Source: an uncultured Eubacteriales bacterium
GTDB taxonomy: Bacteria > Bacillota_A > Clostridia > Christensenellales > Aristaeellaceae
DNA: 5,992 nt
Direction of reading: 5' to 3'
Assembly (NCBI GenBank): GCA_902766515.1
Contig: CACXEB010000296.1
Coordinates: 1-5,992, forward strand
In this document: positions 1 to 5,708 of the stretch, one piece after another
Position numbering within the stretch: position 1 is the stretch's first letter
Layout: each line of letters starts with the position of its first letter
Translations under genes and position numbers: made by a program
Notes under the pieces: generated by a model
What the model was told of the DNA's origin: nothing
Database searches by the model: none
Seen by the model: only the letters and a program-made list of their open reading frames with translations

Positions 1-1852
1 AGCCGCCTTCCCGGGTGACGATGTCGTCATAGACGCCTGCATCCCGGGCCGCCAGGGTCACCTCGAAGTCCTCGATGGCCCCGTCCCACATGCGGATGTT
101 CTCCGAGATCGTGTCCTCGAACAGGGTGATGTCCTGGTCGATGACGCTGACGGAGCCGGTAAAGACGTCCCGGTCGATCTGGTTCAGGGGAATGCCGTCG
201 AAGGTGATCGTGCCGCTCCAGGGCTGGTACAGCCCGGAGATCAGCTTGGCCAGGGTGGACTTGCCGCAGCCCGTGCGGCCTACGAAGGCGATCTTCTGGC
301 CCGGCTTCACCGTCATGGAGAAGTCGGTGATCTGCGGCCTGCCCAGGCGCGAGTAGCCGAAGGTGACGTTCTTGAGCTCAATGGCGCCGGACAGCTTCTC
401 ATAGTCCGCGTTCTTTTCCTTCTTATCGAAGCTCGGGTCATCCGGATAGCCCATTACGTCGTCGACGCGCTCCATCTGGGTGATCATTTCCTGCAGGGAC
501 TGGCCGGCGGTGATCAGGGCGGTCGCGGGCGACATGAACGCGCTCAGGAAGCCCTGGAACGCCATCACCATGCCGACGGAAAAGTGGCCCTGCAGCACCA
601 GCATGACGCCCAGACCGAGCACCGCCAGGTTGGCGATGGCCGAGATGGCCGTCGGCACCGTGCCCAGGAACAGGTTCAGCCGGGTATAGCGCACCGACTG
701 GGTATTCACGCTCGCCTGGTAGCCCGACCAGCGGCCGAAGAAGCCGTTTTCCGCGCCGCTGGACTTGATGGTCTCGATCATGCGGATGCCGGACATGGTC
801 GCGGAGGAGAGCTTGGCGCTGTCGCGCTGCTGCACGCGGGTGATGTTGACCCGCTTCCGGGAGATCAGCTGGGAGACCGCCATGTTGAGGACGATCGCCC
901 CGATGCCCACCAGCGAGAGCACCCAGCTGTAGTGGATCATCACCACCAGGTAGAAGATCATCATGGCGGTGTTGAGCACCAGGGGCGCGAAGGTGTTGAC
1001 CAGGGTGCCCGCGATGGAAGCGTTGGTGGCCTGCCGGTCGGAGATATCCGCAGGCAGCCGCTGGCTGAAGAACTGCATGGGCAGCCGGAGCACCTTCCAC
1101 AGGTAGGACGAGCTGCCGACCGCCGCCATTTTGCCCTGGATCCGCAGGGAATAAATGGCCGATATCCACGACGCCACGATGCTGATGACGATCATCAGCG
1201 AAAACAGCAGGATAAAGGGCGTCAGCCACTCCGGATTCTGCCGGCTCAGCAGCCGGTCCAGGAAGACGCGGCTGAACGCGGGGCTGATGATGCCGATCAG
1301 CGAGCTGATGGCCGTGGTCAGCGCCACGAAGGCGACAGCCGTCCCGGTGCCGCGCAGCCGCTCCTTCGCGTACGCGAAGACGGATTTCGGCTTGCCCTCC
1401 GGCTGGAAGCCCTCGCCGGGCTCAAAGGCCAGGCAGATGCCGGTAAACTCCCGGTCGAACTCTTCCCATTCCACGGTGACGCGGCCCCGGGCGGGGTCGT
1501 TCAGCACCGCGCGCTTGCCCTTGAACCCGCACAGCACCACATAATGGTTGAACCCCCAGTGGATGATGCAGGGGAAGGGGCCTTCCTCCAGCAGCGCCTC
1601 CGGCTCCAGGCGCCAGGCGTTGCACTGCATGCCGTAGCTGCGGGCGGCGGTCATCAGGTTCCGGGCGTTGACACCGTCCTGGCTGACGCCGGTATCCACG
1701 CGCGCCTGCTCCAGCGGGATAAATTTCCGGTAATAGTGCATGATCATGGTCAGCGAGGCGGCGCCGCATTCCAGCACCTCCATCTGCATGATCACCGGGA
1801 CGCGCACCACGCCCTTCGTCACCGGCTTGGGGACCGCGGTCTTCCGTTTCAT
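1..1852 (-). CDS. C39 peptidase-containing ABC exporter, NHLM-type (3' end beyond window)
   Basis: This gene encodes an exporter that should cleave double-glycine leaders and pump the mature peptide across the membrane. The first 617 codons are present; the stop lies beyond the left edge. The N-terminal C39 domain (about residues 15-145) keeps the oxyanion Gln23 and the catalytic Cys29 (QMEVLECG), His103 (FNHYVVL) and Asp119 (NDPARG). The permease region (about 170-450) has around six hydrophobic segments, near 173-195, 211-233, 287-309, 312-333, 396-420 and 426-446. The ATPase domain starts near 490, with Walker A GRTGCGKST at 525-533 and a Q-loop Gln at 573. The ABC signature and Walker B are off the window. 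The N-terminal wording (VECGA-like start, FNH, LNDPA, EFTG) matches my memory of NHLM bacteriocin peptidase/ABC proteins. The ATG overlaps the stop of the HlyD-like gene in an ATGA, so the two are probably translationally coupled. The leader most likely to be its substrate is in the 77-residue precursor upstream. Confidence 0.95.
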   Translation of the reverse strand, partial: MKRKTAVPKPVTKGVVRVPVIMQMEVLECGAASLTMIMHYYRKFIPLEQARVDTGVSQDGVNARNLMTAARSYGMQCNAWRLEPEALLEEGPFPCIIHWGFNHYVVLCGFKGKRAVLNDPARGRVTVEWEEFDREFTGICLAFEPGEGFQPEGKPKSVFAYAKERLRGTGTAVAFVALTTAISSLIGIISPAFSRVFLDRLLSRQNPEWLTPFILLFSLMIVISIVASWISAIYSLRIQGKMAAVGSSSYLWKVLRLPMQFFSQRLPADISDRQATNASIAGTLVNTFAPLVLNTAMMIFYLVVMIHYSWVLSLVGIGAIVLNMAVSQLISRKRVNITRVQQRDSAKLSSATMSGIRMIETIKSSGAENGFFGRWSGYQASVNTQSVRYTRLNLFLGTVPTAISAIANLAVLGLGVMLVLQGHFSVGMVMAFQGFLSAFMSPATALITAGQSLQEMITQMERVDDVMGYPDDPSFDKKEKNADYEKLSGAIELKNVTFGYSRLGRPQITDFSMTVKPGQKIAFVGRTGCGKSTLAKLISGLYQPWSGTITFDGIPLNQIDRDVFTGSVSVIDQDITLFEDTISENIRMWDGAIEDFEVTLAARDAGVYDDIVTREGG

Positions 1853-2355
1853 GCGCCCGCCCCCTTACTCAGGAGCAACGAGATGGGATTCAGGCTTTCC
1901 ACCACCATCGTGCCGGTGTAGATGCCGTCCTCCAGGCTGCCGTCCACGGGGATCCGGACCACCATGTCGCCGATGTCCAGCTTGCCGGCCACCCGGATAT
2001 ACGGGCTGGTCTCCTCCGAGACGATCATGACCCCCGTGTCCGCGTCCGTGGTCTTCAGGGCATATTCCCGGTCATTCACGGTCACGGTAGCCTGCTTCAT
2101 CACCTTTTCCAGCTGGTCATACGGCACATAGCACACCGCCCGGCCGTCGCCGACCGTCACGGCAAACTGCGCCGTCGTGGTGATCCGCCCGAAAATGCCC
2201 CACAGAATGACGCCCACCAGCAGCATGACCACGGCCGCCAGGATCAGCCATACCCCGGGCGAGGTCACACGCAGGTAGTCGTTCAGGCGTTCCGGCGATT
2301 CGATCGCCTCCAGGCTTTTTTCACGAAAGAGCTTGTTCTGCTTGCTGCCTTCCAT
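1849..2355 (-). CDS. Short HlyD-like membrane fusion protein, NHLM-type
   Basis: This is a 168-residue membrane-anchored accessory protein for the C39 ABC exporter encoded next to it. The N-terminus (LFREKSLEAIESPERLNDYL, residues 9-28) followed by VTSPGVWL and one transmembrane segment (about 34-56, ending WGIFGRI) resembles the HlyD component of NHLM bacteriocin export systems. The rest (about 60-160) looks like a beta-rich, lipoyl/barrel-type extracytoplasmic region. HlyD proteins usually carry a long coiled-coil hairpin; none is visible and the protein is short, so this is a reduced form. I chose the ATG at 2355 rather than an upstream in-frame start at 2382, because an AAAGGAG Shine-Dalgarno sequence lies 7 bases before it. 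The stop overlaps the ABC start by four bases. The role as exporter partner is inferred from context and N-terminal resemblance. Confidence 0.87.
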   Translation of the reverse strand: MEGSKQNKLFREKSLEAIESPERLNDYLRVTSPGVWLILAAVVMLLVGVILWGIFGRITTTAQFAVTVGDGRAVCYVPYDQLEKVMKQATVTVNDREYALKTTDADTGVMIVSEETSPYIRVAGKLDIGDMVVRIPVDGSLEDGIYTGTMVVESLNPISLLLSKGAGA

Positions 2356-2362
2356 TGAGAAA

Positions 2363-2369
2363 CTCCTTT
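2363..2369 (-). promoter_or_regulatory. Ribosome binding site of the HlyD-like gene
   Basis: AAAGGAG on the minus strand lies 7 bases before the ATG at 2355. It decides the start: the alternative in-frame start at 2382 would put this site inside the coding region. The 40-bp gap that holds it shows no terminator or clear promoter, so the export genes are probably co-transcribed with the enzymes. Confidence 0.75.
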
Positions 2370-2395
2370 CTGTCGGGCTCACGATAGTAAAACAG

Positions 2396-2866
2396 TCATT
2401 CCCGGGAACGGTCCCGGCGCAAACGGTTCCGGACCTGCCACGCCATCCGGCGCAGCCTGTTGCGGACCTTCAGGATCAGCATCCGGACCGGATAGGCGTC
2501 ACACCAGAGGTGAACGTACAGCCGGTATCGGCGGTCATCCATGGTGACGGACCGGCCGTCGCGGATCACGCGCGTCATGACGCCGATGATCTGCGGGTCC
2601 GTGACCTTTTCAAGGTAGGTGTTGTTGTCGCCGGCCACGACGTAATCCTGCGGGCGGACCTTCAGGATCCGGTGAAGGATGTACTTGCCGCCCCGCTTGT
2701 AGAGGATGACGTCATATTTCCGGCACCGCCCGGGCGGGCGGCGGTGGATCTCGATGATGTCGCGCCGCTGGCGCAGCAGGGGCATCATGCTGACGCCCAC
2801 ATTGGTATACACCAGATAGCCCTGCGTGTCCAGCAGTTCGTCAAAGGTGGTGGTGGTTTCCGTCAT
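2396..2866 (-). CDS. S26/S24-like Ser/His peptidase homologue, soluble
   Basis: This 156-residue protein is related to signal peptidase I/LexA-type serine peptidases. It shows the nucleophile box GVSMMP (Ser26), a hydrophobic strand leading to KYILHRILKV where His65 sits where many bacterial signal peptidases have the general-base Lys, and a VVAGDNN box (GD at 79-80). A Ser/His arrangement is known from SipW- and ER-type signal peptidases. The protein lacks the N-terminal membrane anchor expected of a true signal peptidase. A hydrophobic patch near 115-133 is too polar to be a convincing membrane span. The C-terminus is strongly basic and contains VRNRLRR twice. An AGAGAGG Shine-Dalgarno sequence precedes the ATG, and only 13 bases separate it from the HprK-like gene. 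It may be a second protease that trims a peptide without a Gly-Gly site, but its substrate is unknown and it could also be inactive. Confidence 0.83.
   Translation of the reverse strand: MTETTTTFDELLDTQGYLVYTNVGVSMMPLLRQRRDIIEIHRRPPGRCRKYDVILYKRGGKYILHRILKVRPQDYVVAGDNNTYLEKVTDPQIIGVMTRVIRDGRSVTMDDRRYRLYVHLWCDAYPVRMLILKVRNRLRRMAWQVRNRLRRDRSRE
2414..2467 (-). repeat. Tandem 21-bp repeat encoding VRNRLRR twice
   Basis: Two 21-base units, at 2447-2467 and 2414-2434 (33 bases apart start to start), match at 17 of 21 positions. Both encode VRNRLRR, at residues 134-140 and 145-151 of the S26-like protein, making a dense basic tail. The 33-base offset keeps the reading frame, which fits an internal duplication. 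Confidence 0.8.
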
Positions 2867-2879
2867 GCCTGCGCCTCTC

Positions 2880-3644
2880 TCACGCGTCCCGGCCGGCGCC
2901 CGTCAGGCCGCGCCAGGCGACCAGTGCGGATTCCTCCGACGGGTTGCAGCGCAGCCGCCAGCAGGGCACCTGCCGCAGCCGCCCGATCAGGTTGTACGCG
3001 GTCCGGGCCCGGGCATGGCTGTCCGGGATGTAGCACTGCTGCAGCAGGCAGGGCAGCATCATCCCGAAGGGGATCGGGGTGATGGCGTTGTCCCCGCTCC
3101 GCTCCAGGCAGATCAGCCCGGCCAGCGGCACGCCGGTGTTGGTGCTCATGTGCTCCTTGCCGCACCACGGGGTGCCGTAGACCCGCATATTGTCCAGGTT
3201 CACCAGGGGCTTGTCGCCGTTCACGATATAGGCGCCGGGGACGCGGCGCAGCCAGTTGACCGCGTGGGTGGTCTTGCCCGTGCCGCTGGGCGCGCTGAAT
3301 ATATAGCAGCGGTCCTCCACCGCGATCGCCGCGCCGTGGATGAACAGGGTGCTGAAGTCCAGCATGGCGTCCGTGATCTTCCGGAAGACGACCGCGGCTT
3401 CCATGTCGCCCTTCTCCATCGCGGCGCACTCCGCCGCGTCGTAGCGGTCTCCCAGCACCCGCCGGCATTCCGCCTCGATCTCGTCGGCGCCGGCGCTCAC
3501 AACCAGGTCCGGCGTATCAAACTTCGCCAGATAGCTGACGTAGTCCGAAAACCCATGCGGATTCCGGCATTCGATCTCAATATTCACGTCCGCGATGCGC
3601 ACCTTGAAAAACTGCTGCGGAACGCTGCTGCCTGACGCTGTCAT
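2880..3644 (-). CDS. HPr kinase-like P-loop protein of RiPP clusters
   Basis: This 254-residue protein resembles HPr serine kinase/phosphorylase relatives found in peptide-modification clusters. Motifs in order: an N-terminal domain of about 95 residues with no clear match; FIHGAAI with His103; the P-loop SAPSGTGKTTH (117-127); NGDKPLV (142-148), containing the acidic residue expected downstream of the P-loop; and YGTPWCGKE (156-164), followed by a VPL/L.CLER stretch. The full bacterial HprK signature near the C-terminus is not evident, so classic HPr phosphorylation is unlikely. In lasso peptide clusters, homologues phosphorylate a Ser of the precursor (established), so a Ser/Thr of one of the two peptides here is a plausible target (inference). 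The ATG overlaps the radical SAM stop as ATGA, and GGGAGG sits 7 bases upstream. An in-frame extension to 3815 is rejected because it runs inside the radical SAM gene. Confidence 0.88.
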   Translation of the reverse strand: MTASGSSVPQQFFKVRIADVNIEIECRNPHGFSDYVSYLAKFDTPDLVVSAGADEIEAECRRVLGDRYDAAECAAMEKGDMEAAVVFRKITDAMLDFSTLFIHGAAIAVEDRCYIFSAPSGTGKTTHAVNWLRRVPGAYIVNGDKPLVNLDNMRVYGTPWCGKEHMSTNTGVPLAGLICLERSGDNAITPIPFGMMLPCLLQQCYIPDSHARARTAYNLIGRLRQVPCWRLRCNPSEESALVAWRGLTGAGRDA

Positions 3645-4807
3645 AGATGATCCTCCCGCCTGTCGTGATGGTGATCCGGCAGCCTGATGAAGCCCTCGGC
3701 GACCATCGTTTTGGTCCGTTCGCAGATCCGGGGATTGCAGTGGCCCGGCCGGCCTGCGCTGCTGTGGACCGCCGCGCAGTGGATGCAGACCGGGCTGTAC
3801 ACGCAGGTCCCGCACTCCCCGGGCATCGGGTACGCTTCGGCGGCGCGGCTGATGTCCGCCCAGGCCCGCGCAAAGCCGTCCCGCAGGGGATAAGCCTCCA
3901 CCCCGCCCAGGGACAGGCAGGGGGTCATGACCCCGTCATGCCGGATGCCGAACGTGCTTTTGCCTGCGCCGCACCGCAGCCCGCGGGACGCGGTCCCGGC
4001 ATGGCTTTCCTCGGGCAGCTCCTCTTCCTCCGGCGGCTCCAGCTCAACGTGCTTCAGGGCGTTCCGCTTTTTGTAGATCCGCACGTACTCGCCGATCGGC
4101 AGGTCCGCGATCCCCCGGCCCGTGTTCTCGCGCGGGGCGATCAGGTTGGCGTTGATATAGTAGGCGAAGCCCAGCGATTCCGCCTGCTCCAGCAGCGCGT
4201 CGATGTCATCGCGCATGTAGAGGTTCGGCGTGATCGCAATTTTGAGCGGGATGCCCGCGTCGCGCAGCGCCAGGGCATTCCGGATCACTGTCCCGTGGCA
4301 ACGGTGGCCCGTGACCCGCTCGTAGGCGTCGTCCGAGCTGCCGTACAGCGAAATCTGGACCCGGTGGGGCGGATACCGCCTGAAAAAGTCCAGCCGGCGT
4401 TCGTCCAGCAGGATGCCGTTGGACAGGATGTTCGGATGGATGCCCAGGTCATACAGCTGGAGATAGACCGCGTCAAAGCCTTCATACGTCAGGCACTCGC
4501 CACCGGTCAGCGCCGCACGGCGCATGCCCGCCGCGTGCGCCTGGCGGATCAGGTCCTTCCACGTCTCCGCCGGCAGCGTCCGGGGCTTCACCCGGGCCGT
4601 CGCGTCCAGGTGGACATAGCACATCCTGCAGTCCAGGTTGCAGTACGGCGTCAGCTCAAAATTGCCCCTGAGCGGGATTTTCCGCTCGCGGGCCTTCCAT
4701 TCCAGAAAGCGGGTCACATGGCGCTCATACTCCGATTCCGGCACGCCCTGGGCCTTCAGCTGCCCGATCAGGCTGATCACGCTGTCGGGCCTGGATGCTT
4801 CGCCCAT
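3641..4807 (-). CDS. Radical SAM/SPASM peptide maturase
   Basis: This 388-residue enzyme should use S-adenosylmethionine and [4Fe-4S] clusters to modify a precursor peptide. The radical SAM motif CNLDCRMC has its three cluster cysteines at 56, 60 and 63. TGGE at 101-104 is the expected SAM-binding glycine motif. The C-terminal SPASM region has eight cysteines (279, 297, 332, 335, 341, 344, 357, 362), enough for two auxiliary clusters. About 40 residues before the first cluster motif may form a small N-terminal extension. Residues 255-269 form a very acidic linker (PPEEEELPEE) between the barrel and SPASM parts, and the C-terminus is His/Asp-rich (DHHHDRREDHL). The start lies 7 bases after the PqqD-like stop; its own Shine-Dalgarno sequence is weak, suggesting coupling. 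The chemistry (thioether, C-C crosslink or other) cannot be told from sequence. The paired PqqD-like gene supports a RiPP role. Confidence 0.95.
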   Translation of the reverse strand: MGEASRPDSVISLIGQLKAQGVPESEYERHVTRFLEWKARERKIPLRGNFELTPYCNLDCRMCYVHLDATARVKPRTLPAETWKDLIRQAHAAGMRRAALTGGECLTYEGFDAVYLQLYDLGIHPNILSNGILLDERRLDFFRRYPPHRVQISLYGSSDDAYERVTGHRCHGTVIRNALALRDAGIPLKIAITPNLYMRDDIDALLEQAESLGFAYYINANLIAPRENTGRGIADLPIGEYVRIYKKRNALKHVELEPPEEEELPEESHAGTASRGLRCGAGKSTFGIRHDGVMTPCLSLGGVEAYPLRDGFARAWADISRAAEAYPMPGECGTCVYSPVCIHCAAVHSSAGRPGHCNPRICERTKTMVAEGFIRLPDHHHDRREDHL

Positions 4808-4814
4808 GGCCGGC

Positions 4815-5084
4815 TCAGTCCTCGATCAGGCCCAGCGACCGGTATTTCACGACCGCCGCCGCTACGTCCCGGGCCGCGTCCTCCGCCGTGACGTCGTACG
4901 CCTCCGTCAGGAGCCGCACCAGTTCCGCCTCCGTCCGGGGCGCTTCCTTCATCTGCCGCAGCAGGAAAGCGGACGCGTCCGTCAGCGCGATCACGCCGTG
5001 CGTCCTCGCCGCCGCTTCGCCCACCGGCACGGCCAGGTTCTCGTCCGCCACGTCGATCAGTTCAAAATCCGGAGATAGTTTCAT
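4815..5084 (-). CDS. PqqD-like RiPP recognition element protein
   Basis: This 89-residue protein has the size and layout of PqqD-like RiPP recognition proteins: an N-terminal strand region (KLSPDFELIDVADENLAVP), a central ALTDASAFLLRQM segment where family members have a 'LN..A..iW.l.' stretch, an E..LV..L...YDV helix, and a final helix ending LGLIED. Such proteins bind the leader peptide and hand it to the radical SAM enzyme. It is encoded directly before the radical SAM gene with a 7-base gap. I chose the ATG at 5084 because GGAAGGAG (5091-5098) lies 6 bases before it. An in-frame start at 5165 would make the terminator hairpin part of the protein, which is unlikely. Most of the intrinsic terminator's read-through transcripts would begin the enzyme block with this gene. 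Confidence 0.92.
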   Translation of the reverse strand: MKLSPDFELIDVADENLAVPVGEAAARTHGVIALTDASAFLLRQMKEAPRTEAELVRLLTEAYDVTAEDAARDVAAAVVKYRSLGLIED

Positions 5085-5090
5085 GTCGTT

Positions 5091-5098
5091 CTCCTTCC
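5091..5098 (-). promoter_or_regulatory. Ribosome binding site of the PqqD-like gene
   Basis: GGAAGGAG on the minus strand, 6 bases before the ATG at 5084. It lies just downstream of the terminator and supports the 89-residue form over the longer in-frame one. Confidence 0.8.
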
Positions 5099-5108
5099 GG
5101 GGTGGTAC

Positions 5109-5148
5109 AAAAAACACGGCAGAGAGCGCTCCAATAACGCCCTCTGCC
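5109..5148 (-). terminator. Intrinsic terminator between peptide genes and enzyme genes
   Basis: On the minus strand an 11-bp stem (5138-5148 pairing with 5118-5128, with one G-U pair) encloses a 9-base loop. After three bases it is followed by six T residues (5109-5114). It begins about 20 bases after the stop of the 60-residue peptide gene and ends before the PqqD ribosome binding site. No second clear promoter is seen between it and the PqqD-like gene, so the enzyme genes are probably expressed by partial read-through. That would give more precursor than enzyme, a common arrangement in peptide clusters. Confidence 0.85.
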
Positions 5149-5168
5149 ATATGGTCAGAGCCCATGTA

Positions 5169-5351
5169 TTACCAGTCATCACCGTCGCCGGGTGTCCAGT
5201 AAATAATCTGCTTGATGCTGTCATCCGAGATACAGATGTTGTTCTCCATGACCAGGTCGACCGTCGCCATGCACGACTGGCTCGAGGTCAGGATGGCCGA
5301 CCCGCTGACGGATACCAGCACGGCATCCAGTCCATCATATTTCCGTTTCAT
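5169..5351 (-). CDS. Small putative RiPP precursor with LTSS motif and TPGDGDDW tail
   Basis: This gene encodes a 60-residue peptide of unknown function. It starts KRKYDGLDAVLVSVSG, continues with a Ser/Thr-rich AILTSSQSC stretch (19-27), has two cysteines (27 and 40), and ends in YWTPGDGDDW. It lacks a Gly-Gly site. From memory, Clostridia encode many short peptides of the form 'KY..P.l....... iiTTS' beside PqqD, radical SAM and HprK-like genes; this one has that look, which makes a precursor role likely but unproven. The start is uncertain. The ATG at 5351 has GGCGGG 6 bases before it. A TTG at 5369, with GGAG 8 bases before it, would add six residues including a third Cys. It follows the 77-residue precursor gene closely and is ended by the intrinsic terminator, so the two peptides share a transcript. 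It could instead be a small accessory or immunity peptide. Confidence 0.78.
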   Translation of the reverse strand: MKRKYDGLDAVLVSVSGSAILTSSQSCMATVDLVMENNICISDDSIKQIIYWTPGDGDDW

Positions 5352-5387
5352 ACAGATCCCGCCATTCAAATAGAATTCTCCGCCCTA

Positions 5388-5621
5388 TCACCAGAAAATG
5401 CCCTGAGACAGCGCCCAGTCGACAACTTCCTGCGCGGATTTCTTGAACTCATACTGCGCCATGTACTTCATGATCCGGCCCTTGGCGTTGGACACGCAGT
5501 TGTAGATGCCGATGCCGTCCACCTTGCAGCGGCAGTTGCCCTCATCGTCTTCCTTATACTTGAAAGCACCGCCGACAACGTCTTCCAGATCCTGCTCGTT
5601 CAGGTTCTTCCGTTCCTCCAT
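5388..5621 (-). CDS. RiPP/bacteriocin precursor peptide with double-glycine leader
   Basis: This 77-residue precursor has an 18-residue leader with the classic pattern: Leu7 (-12), Asp11 (-8), Leu12 (-7), Val15 (-4) and Gly17-Gly18 (-2/-1), read as LNEQDLEDVVGG. Cleavage after Gly18 by the C39 domain of the exporter downstream would release a 59-residue core starting AFKYKEDDEGN. The core has three cysteines, a CRC pair (30, 32) and Cys42; a basic, possibly helical middle (KGRIMKYMAQYEFKK); and ends VVDWALSQGIFW. No LanM, LanB or cyclodehydratase gene is visible in the window, so the radical SAM enzyme is the candidate modifier. The core is long for a modified peptide and may instead be largely unmodified or disulfide-bonded. 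AGGAGG lies 8 bases before the ATG and a consensus promoter just upstream, so strong expression is expected. I do not recognise the core sequence. Confidence 0.9.
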   Translation of the reverse strand: MEERKNLNEQDLEDVVGGAFKYKEDDEGNCRCKVDGIGIYNCVSNAKGRIMKYMAQYEFKKSAQEVVDWALSQGIFW

Positions 5622-5629
5622 GTTCGTTT

Positions 5630-5635
5630 CCTCCT
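5630..5635 (-). promoter_or_regulatory. Ribosome binding site of the double-glycine precursor
   Basis: A perfect AGGAGG core on the minus strand, 8 bases before the ATG at 5621. It is the strongest site in the window, in keeping with a highly translated precursor. Confidence 0.85.
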
Positions 5636-5659
5636 CTCACTTGATGCCACATGCAATTT

Positions 5660-5688
5660 ATTATAATACAGCCGGCCAGGAATTGCAA
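5660..5688 (-). promoter_or_regulatory. Sigma-A-type promoter of the precursor operon
   Basis: On the minus strand, -35 TTGCAA (5683-5688; four of six consensus bases) and -10 TATAAT (5660-5665; perfect) are separated by exactly 17 bases. A start near 5650-5655 would give an untranslated leader of about 30 bases that includes the AGGAGG site. It is the only clear promoter seen ahead of the peptide, enzyme and export genes, which are otherwise closely packed. Confidence 0.82.
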
Positions 5689-5708
5689 GTGCTGAATCAA
5701 ATTCTGTC

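Noticed and set aside
438..1229. A 263-codon open frame on the minus strand.
   Set aside because: It is a shifted frame of the ABC permease region and has no hydrophobic segments or motifs of its own.
584..1921. A 445-codon open frame on the plus strand.
   Set aside because: It lies antisense to the C39 ABC gene, whose catalytic and Walker motifs are clear. Its translation is low-complexity His/Arg/Ala/Asp-rich, as expected for a shadow frame in GC-rich DNA.
3645..3815. An N-terminal extension of the HprK-like protein starting at 3815.
   Set aside because: It would overlap the SPASM cysteine region of the radical SAM gene by about 170 bases, and its residues are low-complexity. The ATG at 3644 has a clear ribosome binding site and an ATGA overlap.
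3647..4891. A 414-codon open frame on the plus strand.
   Set aside because: It is antisense to the radical SAM gene, has no recognisable motif, and has the biased composition of a shadow frame.
5085..5165. An N-terminal extension of the PqqD-like protein starting at 5165.
   Set aside because: The added codons would lie over the intrinsic terminator, and a good ribosome binding site precedes the ATG at 5084.
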